From Clostridia bacterium (GTDB lineage: Bacteria; Bacillota_A; Clostridia; Christensenellales; Aristaeellaceae), in assembly GCA_017397695.1 (NCBI GenBank), contig JAFQIF010000053.1, forward strand, positions 1 to 27,829: a DNA stretch of 27,829 nucleotides, in the 5' to 3' direction. Numbering within the stretch: the first letter of the stretch is position 1; each line of letters begins with the position of its first letter. Position numbers and translations under genes: made by a program. Shown piece by piece: positions 7,440 to 13,902 of this stretch. The notes beneath the pieces were generated by a model. It saw only the letters and a list, made by a program, of their open reading frames with translations, ran no database searches and was not told where the DNA came from.

Positions 7440-8726
7440 ATGCAGGAGATCAAATGCCCCAAGTGCGGGGAGGTTTTTCAGGTAGATGAAAGCGGATACG
7501 CCGCCATTGTCAAGCAGGTGCGCGACGAAGAATTCCGAAAGGAAATTGAGCAGCGGGAGCGCGCGTTTGCGTCGGAAAAGAATCTGGCTGTCGATCTGGC
7601 TGTAGCAAAGGCGCGCAGCGAGAAGGACGGCGAGATTGCGGCGCTGAAGGCGAAGCTGCAAAGCGGCGATGCGGAGCGGCAATCTGCGCTGCGCGAAGCG
7701 GGCGCGCAGAGCCAGCTGGCGCTTACGCGCAAGGATGCGGAGATCGAGCAGCTGCGCAGCCGCCTGAGGCAGAGCGAAACGGATGCAAGGCTCGCCGTGC
7801 AGAGCGCCGTGCAGGGCAAGGATGCGCAGATCATGCAGCTGAAAAATGAAATGGACAAGGAAAAGCTGGCTGCTGCGCTGCGTGCAAAATCCGTAGAGGA
7901 GCAGCATAAGCTGGAGATCAGCCAGAAGGACGAGCAGATTGCGTACTATCGCGACTTCAAGGCCCGGCAGTCGACCAAGATGATCGGCGAGAGCCTGGAG
8001 ATGCACTGCATGACAGAGTTCAACCGGATCCGCGCGCTGGCGTTTCGCAATGCGACATTTGAAAAGGACAACGACGCGCGCAGCGGCAGCAAGGGCGACT
8101 TTATCTACCGCGAGTGTTCGGAGGAGGGCATTGAGTTCATCTCGATCATGTTTGAAATGAAGAACGAGATGGATACAACGGCCACCAAGCACCGCAACGA
8201 GGATTTCTTCAAGGAGCTGGACAAGGACAGGCGCGAGAAAGGCTGCGAGTATGCGGTACTGGTTTCGCTGCTGGAGAGCGACAGCGAACTATACAACGGC
8301 GGCATTGTGGATGTATCACACCGTTACGAGAAGATGTATGTAATCAGGCCGCAGTTCTTCATTCCGATGATCACACTGCTGCGCAATGCCGCGATGGACA
8401 GCCTGCAATACCGGACGGAACTGGAGCTTGTGCGCAGGCAGAATATCGATATCACGAACTTTGAAAGCGAGCTGAACGACTTCAAAATCAAGTTCAACAA
8501 GAACTATGATCTGGCCAGCCGGAAATTCAAGGAGGCTATCGATGAGATCGACAAGACGATCACGCATCTGCAGAAGACGAAGGACGCGCTGCTCAGCTCG
8601 GTGAACAATCTGCGACTGGCCAACAACAAGGCCATGGATCTGTCCATTAAGCGGCTGACGAAGAATAATCCCACGATGCAGGAGAAGTTCGCGGCGATCA
8701 AGAGCGCACAGGATGAGGAATTTTGA
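7440..8726 (+). CDS. DUF2130 protein: zinc ribbon, coiled coil and possible nuclease-like domain
   Basis: A 428-residue cytoplasmic protein. Residues 1-12 hold C-P-K-C-G, half of a zinc ribbon. Residues 25-170 are a charged, heptad-like coiled coil. Residues 175-340 match the DUF2130 family in the segments G-E-S-L-E-M-H (183-189), G-S-K-G-D (216-220), F-E-M-K-N-E (238-243) and T-K-H-R-N-E-D-F-F (249-257). A second short coiled coil closes the protein. The order E184 ... D220 ... E239-x-K241 resembles the active site of PD-(D/E)XK nucleases; this is my inference from the motif, not a shown activity. The ATG at 7440 is preferred to one at 7422 because GGGAGG (7429-7434) lies 5 bases before it. 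It is a single-gene transcript between a divergent and a convergent neighbour. Its role in the cell is unknown. Confidence 0.85.
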   Translation: MQEIKCPKCGEVFQVDESGYAAIVKQVRDEEFRKEIEQRERAFASEKNLAVDLAVAKARSEKDGEIAALKAKLQSGDAERQSALREAGAQSQLALTRKDAEIEQLRSRLRQSETDARLAVQSAVQGKDAQIMQLKNEMDKEKLAAALRAKSVEEQHKLEISQKDEQIAYYRDFKARQSTKMIGESLEMHCMTEFNRIRALAFRNATFEKDNDARSGSKGDFIYRECSEEGIEFISIMFEMKNEMDTTATKHRNEDFFKELDKDRREKGCEYAVLVSLLESDSELYNGGIVDVSHRYEKMYVIRPQFFIPMITLLRNAAMDSLQYRTELELVRRQNIDITNFESELNDFKIKFNKNYDLASRKFKEAIDEIDKTITHLQKTKDALLSSVNNLRLANNKAMDLSIKRLTKNNPTMQEKFAAIKSAQDEEF

Positions 8727-8734
8727 GTAAGAAT

Positions 8735-8781
8735 AGGGTATAGAAAGTTCATTAAGGCGGCTTCAAGCTGCTTAGTGAACT
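8735..8781 (+). repeat. Partial copy (A) of an intergenic hairpin repeat
   Basis: TAGAAAGTTCATTAA (8741-8755) is identical to 27659-27673, and the bases just before it (AGGG) also match. Here the unit folds on itself: AGTTCA (8746-8751) pairs with TGAACT (8776-8781), and most of the bases between also pair (GGCGGCTT against AGCTGC). It lacks the later part of the repeat found at 12956 and 27659. Confidence 0.65.
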
Positions 8782-8800
8782 AAATCATATGCACAACAAA

Positions 8801-8829
8801 ACAGGCAGGAGAATCATTCTCCTGCCTGT
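8801..8829. terminator. Strong bidirectional terminator between DUF2130 and the NrdD-like gene
   Basis: ACAGGCAGGAGAAT (8801-8814) and ATTCTCCTGCCTGT (8816-8829) are a perfect 14-base inverted repeat around one base. Leftward transcripts run into TTTTGTT and rightward ones into TTTATCGTTTG. It lies between convergent genes and serves the minus-strand gene best. Confidence 0.88.
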
Positions 8830-8839
8830 TTATCGTTTG

Positions 8840-9112
8840 TTACTGCATGCCGATGCCATGCTTGAGTCTGTCGCGCTCCTCGGCGCGCTTGGCGTTATTG
8901 AAACGATCCAGCGTGCCGACCAGATAGCCGGTGATGCGGCGGATGCGATGGAAGGGCTGCTTCTGATAATGATAGGCAAGCTCCACATAATCGCCGTCCA
9001 CGCGCACGTCGATGGAATCGGGTTCGCGGCCGTAAAGCTCGGCGCCGCGGGCGATGTAGGCGTTAATCTCTTCCTGCGGCAGCGCGCCGCCGGTCACATT
9101 CACGATGCACAT
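8840..9112 (-). CDS. Small stand-alone protein resembling the glycyl-radical tail of anaerobic ribonucleotide reductase (NrdD)
   Basis: A 90-residue protein. Residues 57-86 resemble the C-terminus of class III (anaerobic) ribonucleotide reductase: R-I-T-G-Y-L (59-64), where Gly62 aligns with the radical glycine of the family R-x-x-G-Y motif, then D-R-F-N-N-A-K (69-75) and R-L-K-H (82-85). The zinc-ribbon cysteines that precede this motif in full NrdD are absent, since the only Cys is residue 2. Residues 1-50 (N-V-T-G-G-x-L-P and an acidic, mixed alpha/beta stretch) look like a small separate domain. Short proteins of this kind occur in clostridia and are often labelled as the reductase itself. 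It is far too short to be the catalytic enzyme. GGAGGG lies 7 bases before the ATG. It has its own promoter and terminator, and no nrdD or nrdG is nearby. Confidence 0.75.
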   Translation of the reverse strand: MCIVNVTGGALPQEEINAYIARGAELYGREPDSIDVRVDGDYVELAYHYQKQPFHRIRRITGYLVGTLDRFNNAKRAEERDRLKHGIGMQ

Positions 9113-9146
9113 GGGTCATCCCTCCATATCTTGTGCCAGTGGAATC

Positions 9147-9174
9147 ATTATAACACAAACTGTTGCGATGTAAA
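9147..9174 (-). promoter_or_regulatory. Promoter of the NrdD-like small gene
   Basis: On the minus strand, TTTACA (9169-9174), a 16-base spacer and TATAAT (9147-9152) are found. TG one base upstream of the -10 makes it an extended -10 as well. Confidence 0.85.
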
Positions 9175-9194
9175 GCGTTATATGAGCGGATAAG

Positions 9195-9229
9195 AAAATT
9201 TCCCGCGCAGAGCAGCCCTGCGCGGGAAA
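9195..9229 (-). terminator. Terminator of trpS
   Basis: TTTCCCGCGCAG (9199-9210) pairs with CTGCGCGGGAAA (9218-9229) as a perfect 12-base stem with a 7-base loop. Leftward transcripts continue into TTTTC. It begins 7 bases past the trpS stop codon. Confidence 0.88.
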
Positions 9230-9235
9230 CGGGGT

Positions 9236-10249
9236 TTATTTGGCAACGTAGCCGATCTTCTTCATGAACTTCTGCAGCGTGCGCTCAGCCAGATAGCCGG
9301 CGCGCTGCGCGCCCTCGCGATAGACCTCTTCCATGTACTTCTTGTCCTTCATCACGCGGGCAAATTCCGCCTGAATCGGAGCGAGCGTTTCGATGGTGAC
9401 GTCGGTAACCGCGCTCTTGAGGTCGCCGTAGCCCTTGCCCTCGAAGGAGGCGACCAGCTTTTCCATATCCTCGCCCGTGAGCGCACAGATGATGGACAGC
9501 AGATTGCTGACGCCCGGCTGATTCTCTACGTCAAAGCGGATGCAGGCCTCAGAGTCGGTAACGGCACGGCGGTATTTGCGGCGGATGACGTCCGGCGTAT
9601 CCAGAACGGAGATGAAGCTGTCCTCGGCTTCGGACTTGCTCATCTTGCGGGTCGGCTCCTGCAGGCTCATCACGCGCGCGCCGACCTTGGAGTAGTAGCC
9701 CTCCGGTACGGTGAACACGTTGCCGTACACGCCGTTGACGCGCTGGGCAATGTCGCGGCAGATCTCCAGATGCTGCATCTGGTCCTTGCCGACCGGAACA
9801 AGGTTCGCCTGATAGAGCAGAATGTCGCCGGCCATGAGCACCGGGTAGGTGAACAGGCCGCAGTTGATGTTGTCGGCATGCTTGGCGCTCTTGTCCTTGA
9901 ACTGCGTCATGCGGTTCATCTCACCCATATAGGTGTAGCAGTTGAGCAGCCAGGCGAGCTCGGCATGCTGATGCACGTGGCTCTGGAAAAAGAGCGTGCT
10001 CTTCTTGGGGTCCAGGCCGGAAGCCAGCAAAAGGCCGAGCATCTGCATCGCATTCTGGCGGAACTTCGCCGGCTCCTGACGCACGGTGATGGTGTGCAGG
10101 TCGGCGACCATGTACAGGCATTCGTATTCGTCTTCGAGCAGCTTCCAGTTGCGCATGGCGCCAATGTAGTTGCCCAGGGTGGGCGTGCCGGTGGGCTGAA
10201 TGCCCGAGAGAATGCGCTGCTTTTTGACGGGGGTCTGGTTCTGTTCCAT
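9236..10249 (-). CDS. trpS: Tryptophanyl-tRNA synthetase
   Basis: A 337-residue class I aminoacyl-tRNA synthetase that charges tRNA-Trp with tryptophan in an ATP-dependent reaction. The HIGH-type ATP-binding signature appears as T-L-G-N-Y-I-G (24-30), following S-G-I-Q-P-T-G, and the second signature is an exact K-M-S-K-S (202-206). The tryptophan-site segment Y-P-V-L-M-A-G-D-I-L-L-Y (135-146) and G-K-D-Q-M-Q-H (154-160) are typical of TrpS. Length is normal. AGGAGG lies 9 bases before the ATG. It stands alone with its own promoter and terminator. Its leader is only about 60 bases, too short for a T-box, so control by uncharged tRNA through that route is unlikely here. Confidence 0.97.
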   Translation of the reverse strand: MEQNQTPVKKQRILSGIQPTGTPTLGNYIGAMRNWKLLEDEYECLYMVADLHTITVRQEPAKFRQNAMQMLGLLLASGLDPKKSTLFFQSHVHQHAELAWLLNCYTYMGEMNRMTQFKDKSAKHADNINCGLFTYPVLMAGDILLYQANLVPVGKDQMQHLEICRDIAQRVNGVYGNVFTVPEGYYSKVGARVMSLQEPTRKMSKSEAEDSFISVLDTPDVIRRKYRRAVTDSEACIRFDVENQPGVSNLLSIICALTGEDMEKLVASFEGKGYGDLKSAVTDVTIETLAPIQAEFARVMKDKKYMEEVYREGAQRAGYLAERTLQKFMKKIGYVAK

Positions 10250-10275
10250 AAGGATGAGCCTCCTTTGAAGATGAA

Positions 10276-10291
10276 GCGCGCCGCAGCGCGC
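10276..10291 (-). other. GC-only hairpin in the trpS leader
   Basis: GCGCGC (10276-10281) and GCGCGC (10286-10291) form a six-pair stem with a four-base loop in the short untranslated leader of trpS, about 15 bases ahead of the ribosome site. No T tract follows. It may stabilise the mRNA or do nothing. Confidence 0.45.
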
Positions 10292-10315
10292 GTAAATTCG
10301 GATTCCAGTTTGTTC

Positions 10316-10344
10316 ATTGTATCACAATCGGACAGTATGTGCAA
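10316..10344 (-). promoter_or_regulatory. Promoter of trpS
   Basis: On the minus strand, TTGCAC (10339-10344) and TACAAT (10316-10321) are spaced 17 bases apart, with TG one base before the -10 box. The RNA would start about 60 bases before the trpS ATG. Confidence 0.8.
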
Positions 10345-10396
10345 GGCGCTTTGCGGGCGATGTGTGTTGGTGACTGGCGGAAAACGCTGTCTGTTA

Positions 10397-10425
10397 TTGA
10401 CTTTTTGGGCGCCGGGCGGTATACT
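10397..10425 (+). promoter_or_regulatory. Promoter of the GT2-GtrA / CPBP / rlmH operon
   Basis: TTGACT (10397-10402) and TATACT (10420-10425) have a 17-base spacer. It is divergent from the trpS promoter; the two -35 boxes are about 50 bases apart. Confidence 0.82.
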
Positions 10426-10492
10426 ATGGACGTCTGTCGGCATTTGCCGGCATGCAGCAGAAGCAAACTCAACCCGATACAGAGGTGTACAT

Positions 10493-11530
10493 ATGACGGA
10501 TACGAATAAAAAGCGCGCAGTGGTGCTCATTCCTGCCTATAAGCCGGACGAGCGACTGATTGAGCTGACGCGCGAGTTGATTGTGGATAACGGCCTGGAT
10601 GTGCTGCTGGTGGACGACGGCGGCCAGGAGGCTTTCGCGCATATCTTTGCGGCGTGCCGCGAGCTGGGCGCCGAGGTGGCCGTGCATGCGGTGAACATGG
10701 GCAAGGGCCGGGCGCTCAAGACCGGCATCAATGCTGCGATGCTCAAGTGGCCGGACATGGCCGGCATCGTTACCGCTGACGCCGACGGCCAGCATACGCC
10801 CAAGGACATCCTGCGCCTGATCGACGCGCTGCACGCGCATCCGGATAAGCTGGTGCTCGGCTCCCGTGCGTTTACCGGAAACGTGCCCTTCAAGAGCCTG
10901 TGGGGCAACCGCATCACGCGCTTTGTGTATGCGCTGGCCAGCGGCGTGAAGGTCGGCGATACGCAGACCGGTCTGCGCGCGCTGCCGGTGTCTTCTCTGC
11001 CGGCGATGGCGCGCATCGACGGCGAACGCTACGAGTACGAGATGAACGTGCTGCTCAAGCTGCGTGACATGGGTCTGGGTGTGTTCGAGGTGCCGATCGA
11101 GACGATCTACATCGACGATAACGCGGGCAGCCATTTCAATCCCGTTCGCGATGCGCTCAAAATCTACATGGTCATCTTCAAGTACCTGTTCTCTTCCATC
11201 GCGTCCTTTGTGATTGACTATGCGCTCTATTGGCTGTGCCTGGGCGTGTTCGGGTTTTCCGCGCTGGTCAGCTATGCCTTGGCGCGCCTGGTGTCCTCTC
11301 AGGTGAATTACAACCTGAATAAGCACACCGTATTCGGCGGCCGCGGCGGCAAGAGCTCCATGGTCAAGTACTACGCGCTGTGCGTAGTGCAGGGTCTGCT
11401 GGGCGCTGCGCTGGTGCAGCTGCTCCCCAATGTGATTCCGCTCTCTGCGGCGATCATCAAGATCCCGGTCGATCTGGTGCTGTTCATGCTCAGCTACTTT
11501 ATTCAGAGGGACTACGTGTTTAATAAGTAA
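10493..11530 (+). CDS. Bifunctional family 2 glycosyltransferase / GtrA-like flippase
   Basis: A 345-residue fusion. Residues 8-215 are a GT-A family 2 glycosyltransferase, with the nucleotide-sugar site V-D-D-G-G near 40, D-A-D-G-Q-H (96-101) for metal binding, and D-T-Q-T-G-L-R-A (156-163). Residues 225-345 are a four-helix GtrA-type domain. GtrA/GtcA proteins are thought to flip undecaprenyl-phosphate sugars across the membrane, so the fusion would make and flip the lipid-linked sugar that a GT-C enzyme then uses outside. The real start is the ATG at 10493, with AGAGGTG (10481-10487) 5 bases ahead; the long in-frame extension upstream runs antisense to trpS and is not coding. The next gene starts directly at its stop codon. 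Confidence 0.9.
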   Translation: MTDTNKKRAVVLIPAYKPDERLIELTRELIVDNGLDVLLVDDGGQEAFAHIFAACRELGAEVAVHAVNMGKGRALKTGINAAMLKWPDMAGIVTADADGQHTPKDILRLIDALHAHPDKLVLGSRAFTGNVPFKSLWGNRITRFVYALASGVKVGDTQTGLRALPVSSLPAMARIDGERYEYEMNVLLKLRDMGLGVFEVPIETIYIDDNAGSHFNPVRDALKIYMVIFKYLFSSIASFVIDYALYWLCLGVFGFSALVSYALARLVSSQVNYNLNKHTVFGGRGGKSSMVKYYALCVVQGLLGAALVQLLPNVIPLSAAIIKIPVDLVLFMLSYFIQRDYVFNK

Positions 11531-12457
11531 ATGAATATTCAGAAAAAGAAACTGAATATCACAAAAGCGCGGCGGCGTGTGCAGATTCGCTCCGCGCTTC
11601 TTTTGACGCTCGGCGTGTGCTTTGCGATGAGCGTTTACAGAGCGATGATTACGCTCAATGGCACAGGGGTCATCTGGCCGTCGCACGTACCGGGCCTGCT
11701 GCTTGAGATCCTGGTCACGCTGCTTGTCTTTGGCGGCGGCGCGTATCTAGGGCTTTGCGTGCTGGACGGGAACCAGACCAAGATGCTTCCGCGCGGTGTG
11801 CTCAGCCGTGCTCAGGTGCTGTGGCTGTCGTTTTTGGGCGTGCTGCTCGCTGCGCCGATGACGCTCGGCGCTGAGCTGCTGGATAAAATCATGCATCCGC
11901 AGTGGTCTGCTGCGCAGCCGTTTGGCCTTGCCGTATCTGCGCCGGGCGTTTTCCTGCTGACGGCGCTCAAGAGCGCGCTGCTGGTACCGGTGCTGGAGGA
12001 ACTGTTTTTCCGCGGGTATCTGCTGGGTGCGCTGGAGCGCTTTGGCAAATGGCGCGCGGCGCTGATCAGCGCGCTGTGCTTTGCTGCGGTGCACATGGGC
12101 GGCAAGGGCGGTTCTGAATATGTATGTGTGATGTATGCTGCGATGGGCCTGCTGCTGGCGGCGCTGCGGCTGCGTATGACCTCTCTTTTTGCACCGATAC
12201 TCGTGCATGGATGTTACAATCTGACGCTGATCATGCTCAGCAGATTGGGAATTGGATGGTTTTTTGAAAACCTGACGCTGATCAGCTGTGTGCTGCGGCT
12301 GGGGCTGTGCACAGCGTTTGTTTACTGCCTGCGCAGGGCGTGGCAGGCGCATGGTGCGCACGAACAGATAAGGCCGATGGAAGGGCTGACCAAAAAGGAA
12401 ATGTCGCTGGTGATTGCGGCAGGCGTCCTGCTGCTGGCAGCGGGTATTTTGGGGTGA
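11531..12457 (+). CDS. CPBP family intramembrane glutamic protease (CAAX-type)
   Basis: A 308-residue protein with about eight hydrophobic helices. The three CPBP (Abi/Rce1) motifs are in order: E-E-L-F-F-R (Glu156, Glu157, Arg161), F-A-A-V-H (His188) and H-G-C-Y-N (His226, Asn230). These residues form the active site of intramembrane glutamic proteases. The family includes prenyl-protein proteases, bacteriocin-immunity proteins and factors of unknown substrate. The ATG follows the upstream TAA with no gap and has no clear ribosome site, so translation is probably coupled. Its target is unknown, and its place behind a glycosyltransferase gives no firm hint. Confidence 0.9.
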   Translation: MNIQKKKLNITKARRRVQIRSALLLTLGVCFAMSVYRAMITLNGTGVIWPSHVPGLLLEILVTLLVFGGGAYLGLCVLDGNQTKMLPRGVLSRAQVLWLSFLGVLLAAPMTLGAELLDKIMHPQWSAAQPFGLAVSAPGVFLLTALKSALLVPVLEELFFRGYLLGALERFGKWRAALISALCFAAVHMGGKGGSEYVCVMYAAMGLLLAALRLRMTSLFAPILVHGCYNLTLIMLSRLGIGWFFENLTLISCVLRLGLCTAFVYCLRRAWQAHGAHEQIRPMEGLTKKEMSLVIAAGVLLLAAGILG

Positions 12458-12461
12458 TACG

Positions 12462-12938
12462 ATGAACATGGCGCTCATCTGCATGGGCAAGCTCAAGGAG
12501 AAGTACTGGCGTGACGCTGCGGCGGAATACGAAAAGCGTCTCTCGCGCTTTGGCAAGTGGGAGACGATTGAGCTGCCGGATCTGCCGGAGCCGAGCAACT
12601 CCTCCCTTGCGATCGAGGAACAGATCAAGAAAAAAGAGGGCGACGCGATCCTGTCCAAGATCCGCGACGGCGACGTGGTCGTGTGCCTGTGCATCGACGG
12701 AAAACAAATGGATTCTGTTCAGCTTTCCAGGAAGATGACAGAGCTGATCGACACTGGCAGGCGCGTGGTGTTTGTCATCGGCGGTTCGCTGGGCCTTTCG
12801 GATGACGTCGTGCGCCGCGCGCAGGTGAAGCTTTCGTTTTCGCCGATGACCTTTCCGCATCAGCTGGCGCGCATCATGCTGCTGGAGCAGACGTACCGCG
12901 CGCTCAAGATCGCGGCGGGAGAACGATATCACAAGTAA
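12462..12938 (+). CDS. rlmH: 23S rRNA (pseudouridine-1915-N3)-methyltransferase RlmH
   Basis: A 158-residue SPOUT-class methyltransferase that uses S-adenosylmethionine to methylate pseudouridine 1915 in helix 69 of 23S rRNA. The knot region is plain: F-V-I-G-G-S-L-G-L (104-112) binds the cofactor, followed by F-S-P-M-T-F-P-H-Q-L-A-R (126-137) and the C-terminal E-Q-T-Y-R-A and E-R-Y-H-K. Length equals the family norm. The start M-N-M-A-L-I matches the usual N-terminus; GGGGTG overlaps the end of the preceding gene as a ribosome site. It is the last gene of the operon. No T-tract terminator follows; instead an intergenic hairpin repeat begins 17 bases on. Confidence 0.96.
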   Translation: MNMALICMGKLKEKYWRDAAAEYEKRLSRFGKWETIELPDLPEPSNSSLAIEEQIKKKEGDAILSKIRDGDVVVCLCIDGKQMDSVQLSRKMTELIDTGRRVVFVIGGSLGLSDDVVRRAQVKLSFSPMTFPHQLARIMLLEQTYRALKIAAGERYHK

Positions 12939-12955
12939 TTCAGCAAAATATACTG

Positions 12956-13028
12956 TAGAAAGCGCGAAGCGAAGAAGGGAGTCTGAGGGATGAAATTCCT
13001 CAGGCAGGTTTGGGCGGCAGCCTAACGT
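12956..13028 (+). repeat. Copy B of an intergenic double-hairpin repeat
   Basis: TAGAAAG (12956-12962) is followed by CGCGAAGCGAAGAAGGG (12963-12979, identical to 27690-27706). Then comes hairpin 1, CTGAGGGAT-GAA-ATTCCTCAG (12983-13003), and hairpin 2, TTGGGC-GGCA-GCCTAA (13010-13025), ending CGT. Compared with the copy at 27659, the stems keep pairing although their bases differ, and the TTCATTAA segment is missing. No T run follows either hairpin. It fills the gap between rlmH and the ProB-like gene. Confidence 0.8.
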
Positions 13029-13066
13029 TTCCACGCTTAGAGCAGAACTCCGTGAAAGGAAAGTAT

Positions 13067-13891
13067 ATGCGTTACGATTTTGATCTGGTCGGCAAGATCG
13101 GCTCGATGGCGCTCATCCGCCGCGAGGACGCCGACATCGATTATAATATCTTTTCCAGGCTTGGCCGCGAGCTTAAGCCCGGCATGATCTGGGTGACCTC
13201 CGGCGCGGCGGAAATCGGCCGTCTGGATTATATCAAGAGAACAGGACACGAACTGGCTATCGACAGTGTGGACGCAAAGACTGATTACGCCGCACAGGGT
13301 CAGACCATCCTGATGGAGCAGTACCGAAGGTTCATTCACCAGGACTACTCCGTGCGTCAGGTGCTGGTGGAGCATCAGCACTTCAACGACAAGTATAAGC
13401 GCGAGCACATCCGCAAGCTGTTCCTGCGCGCAAGGGAGCAGGGCGCAATCCCGATTGTCAACTACAACGACCCGGTATCCGACGAGGAGAACCGCAAGTG
13501 GGAGCTGTCCCATCTGTACAAGGACAATCAGGAAGTGCATGAGTGCGTGGATAATGACGAGACGGCAGCCGTGATCGCCGGCCTTGTCACCACGCGCGTG
13601 CTGCTGATCATGACCTCCACCGAGGGCATCTACGCCGATCCCAAGGATCCCTCGACGCTCGTGCGCGATGTGCTTGCCCCGAATGCAGAGCAACTGGAGC
13701 GCAAGGTGCGCCAGCTGCAGACGCACTGTGTGGGCGCGTCCCGAGCGGGCGCGAACGGCGCGCATGCCAAGCTGGAGTTTGCGCTCGGCCCGGCGCTGCG
13801 CGGCACGACGGTGATCATCGGCCATGGCCGCCATCGCATCAGCGACCTGGTTGAAGGCCGCGTGCCCTGTACCCGCATCGGTATCGACTGA
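13067..13891 (+). CDS. Amino acid kinase family protein, glutamate 5-kinase (ProB)-like
   Basis: A 274-residue protein of the amino acid kinase fold. Visible family motifs are the phosphate-binding K-I-G-S (10-13), T-S-G-A-A (44-48), I-V-N-Y-N-D (130-135), D-N-D-E-T-A-A (162-168), T-S-T-E-G-I-Y (183-189), and a C-terminal E-G-R-V-P-C-T-R. These place it nearest ProB, which phosphorylates glutamate as the first step to proline. It differs from standard ProB: the lid motif G-G-M-x-T-K appears as A-N-G-A-H-A-K (229-235), there is no PUA domain, and no proA is adjacent. Its substrate may therefore differ. The ATG at 13067 has AAGGA (13056-13060) 6 bases upstream; the earlier in-frame ATG at 13010 lies in the repeat. 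The PHP gene follows after 11 bases. Confidence 0.75.
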   Translation: MRYDFDLVGKIGSMALIRREDADIDYNIFSRLGRELKPGMIWVTSGAAEIGRLDYIKRTGHELAIDSVDAKTDYAAQGQTILMEQYRRFIHQDYSVRQVLVEHQHFNDKYKREHIRKLFLRAREQGAIPIVNYNDPVSDEENRKWELSHLYKDNQEVHECVDNDETAAVIAGLVTTRVLLIMTSTEGIYADPKDPSTLVRDVLAPNAEQLERKVRQLQTHCVGASRAGANGAHAKLEFALGPALRGTTVIIGHGRHRISDLVEGRVPCTRIGID

Positions 13892-13902
13892 GGAGGGAAA
13901 AC

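Noticed and set aside
8808..8822. A second Fur-like palindrome (GAGAATCATTCTC, the same 13-base core as the box at 221-233)
   Set aside because: It is the tip of a perfect 14-base terminator stem between two convergent genes, so it is explained as a terminator; no start site is near.
10250..10315. T-box riboswitch in the trpS leader
   Set aside because: The leader is only about 60 bases and lacks a T-box sequence, specifier stem or antiterminator; only a short GC hairpin is present.
9770..10492. N-terminal extension of the GT2-GtrA frame by 241 codons
   Set aside because: It runs antisense to trpS and through two promoters; the ATG at 10493 has a good ribosome site and matches the family start.
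10469..11686. Open frame of 405 codons on the minus strand
   Set aside because: It is a shadow of the GT2-GtrA gene, with no ribosome site, no promoter and an Arg/His/Gln-rich product.
12983..13025. Terminator after rlmH
   Set aside because: Hairpins are present but no T tract follows; the sequence matches the dispersed repeat instead.
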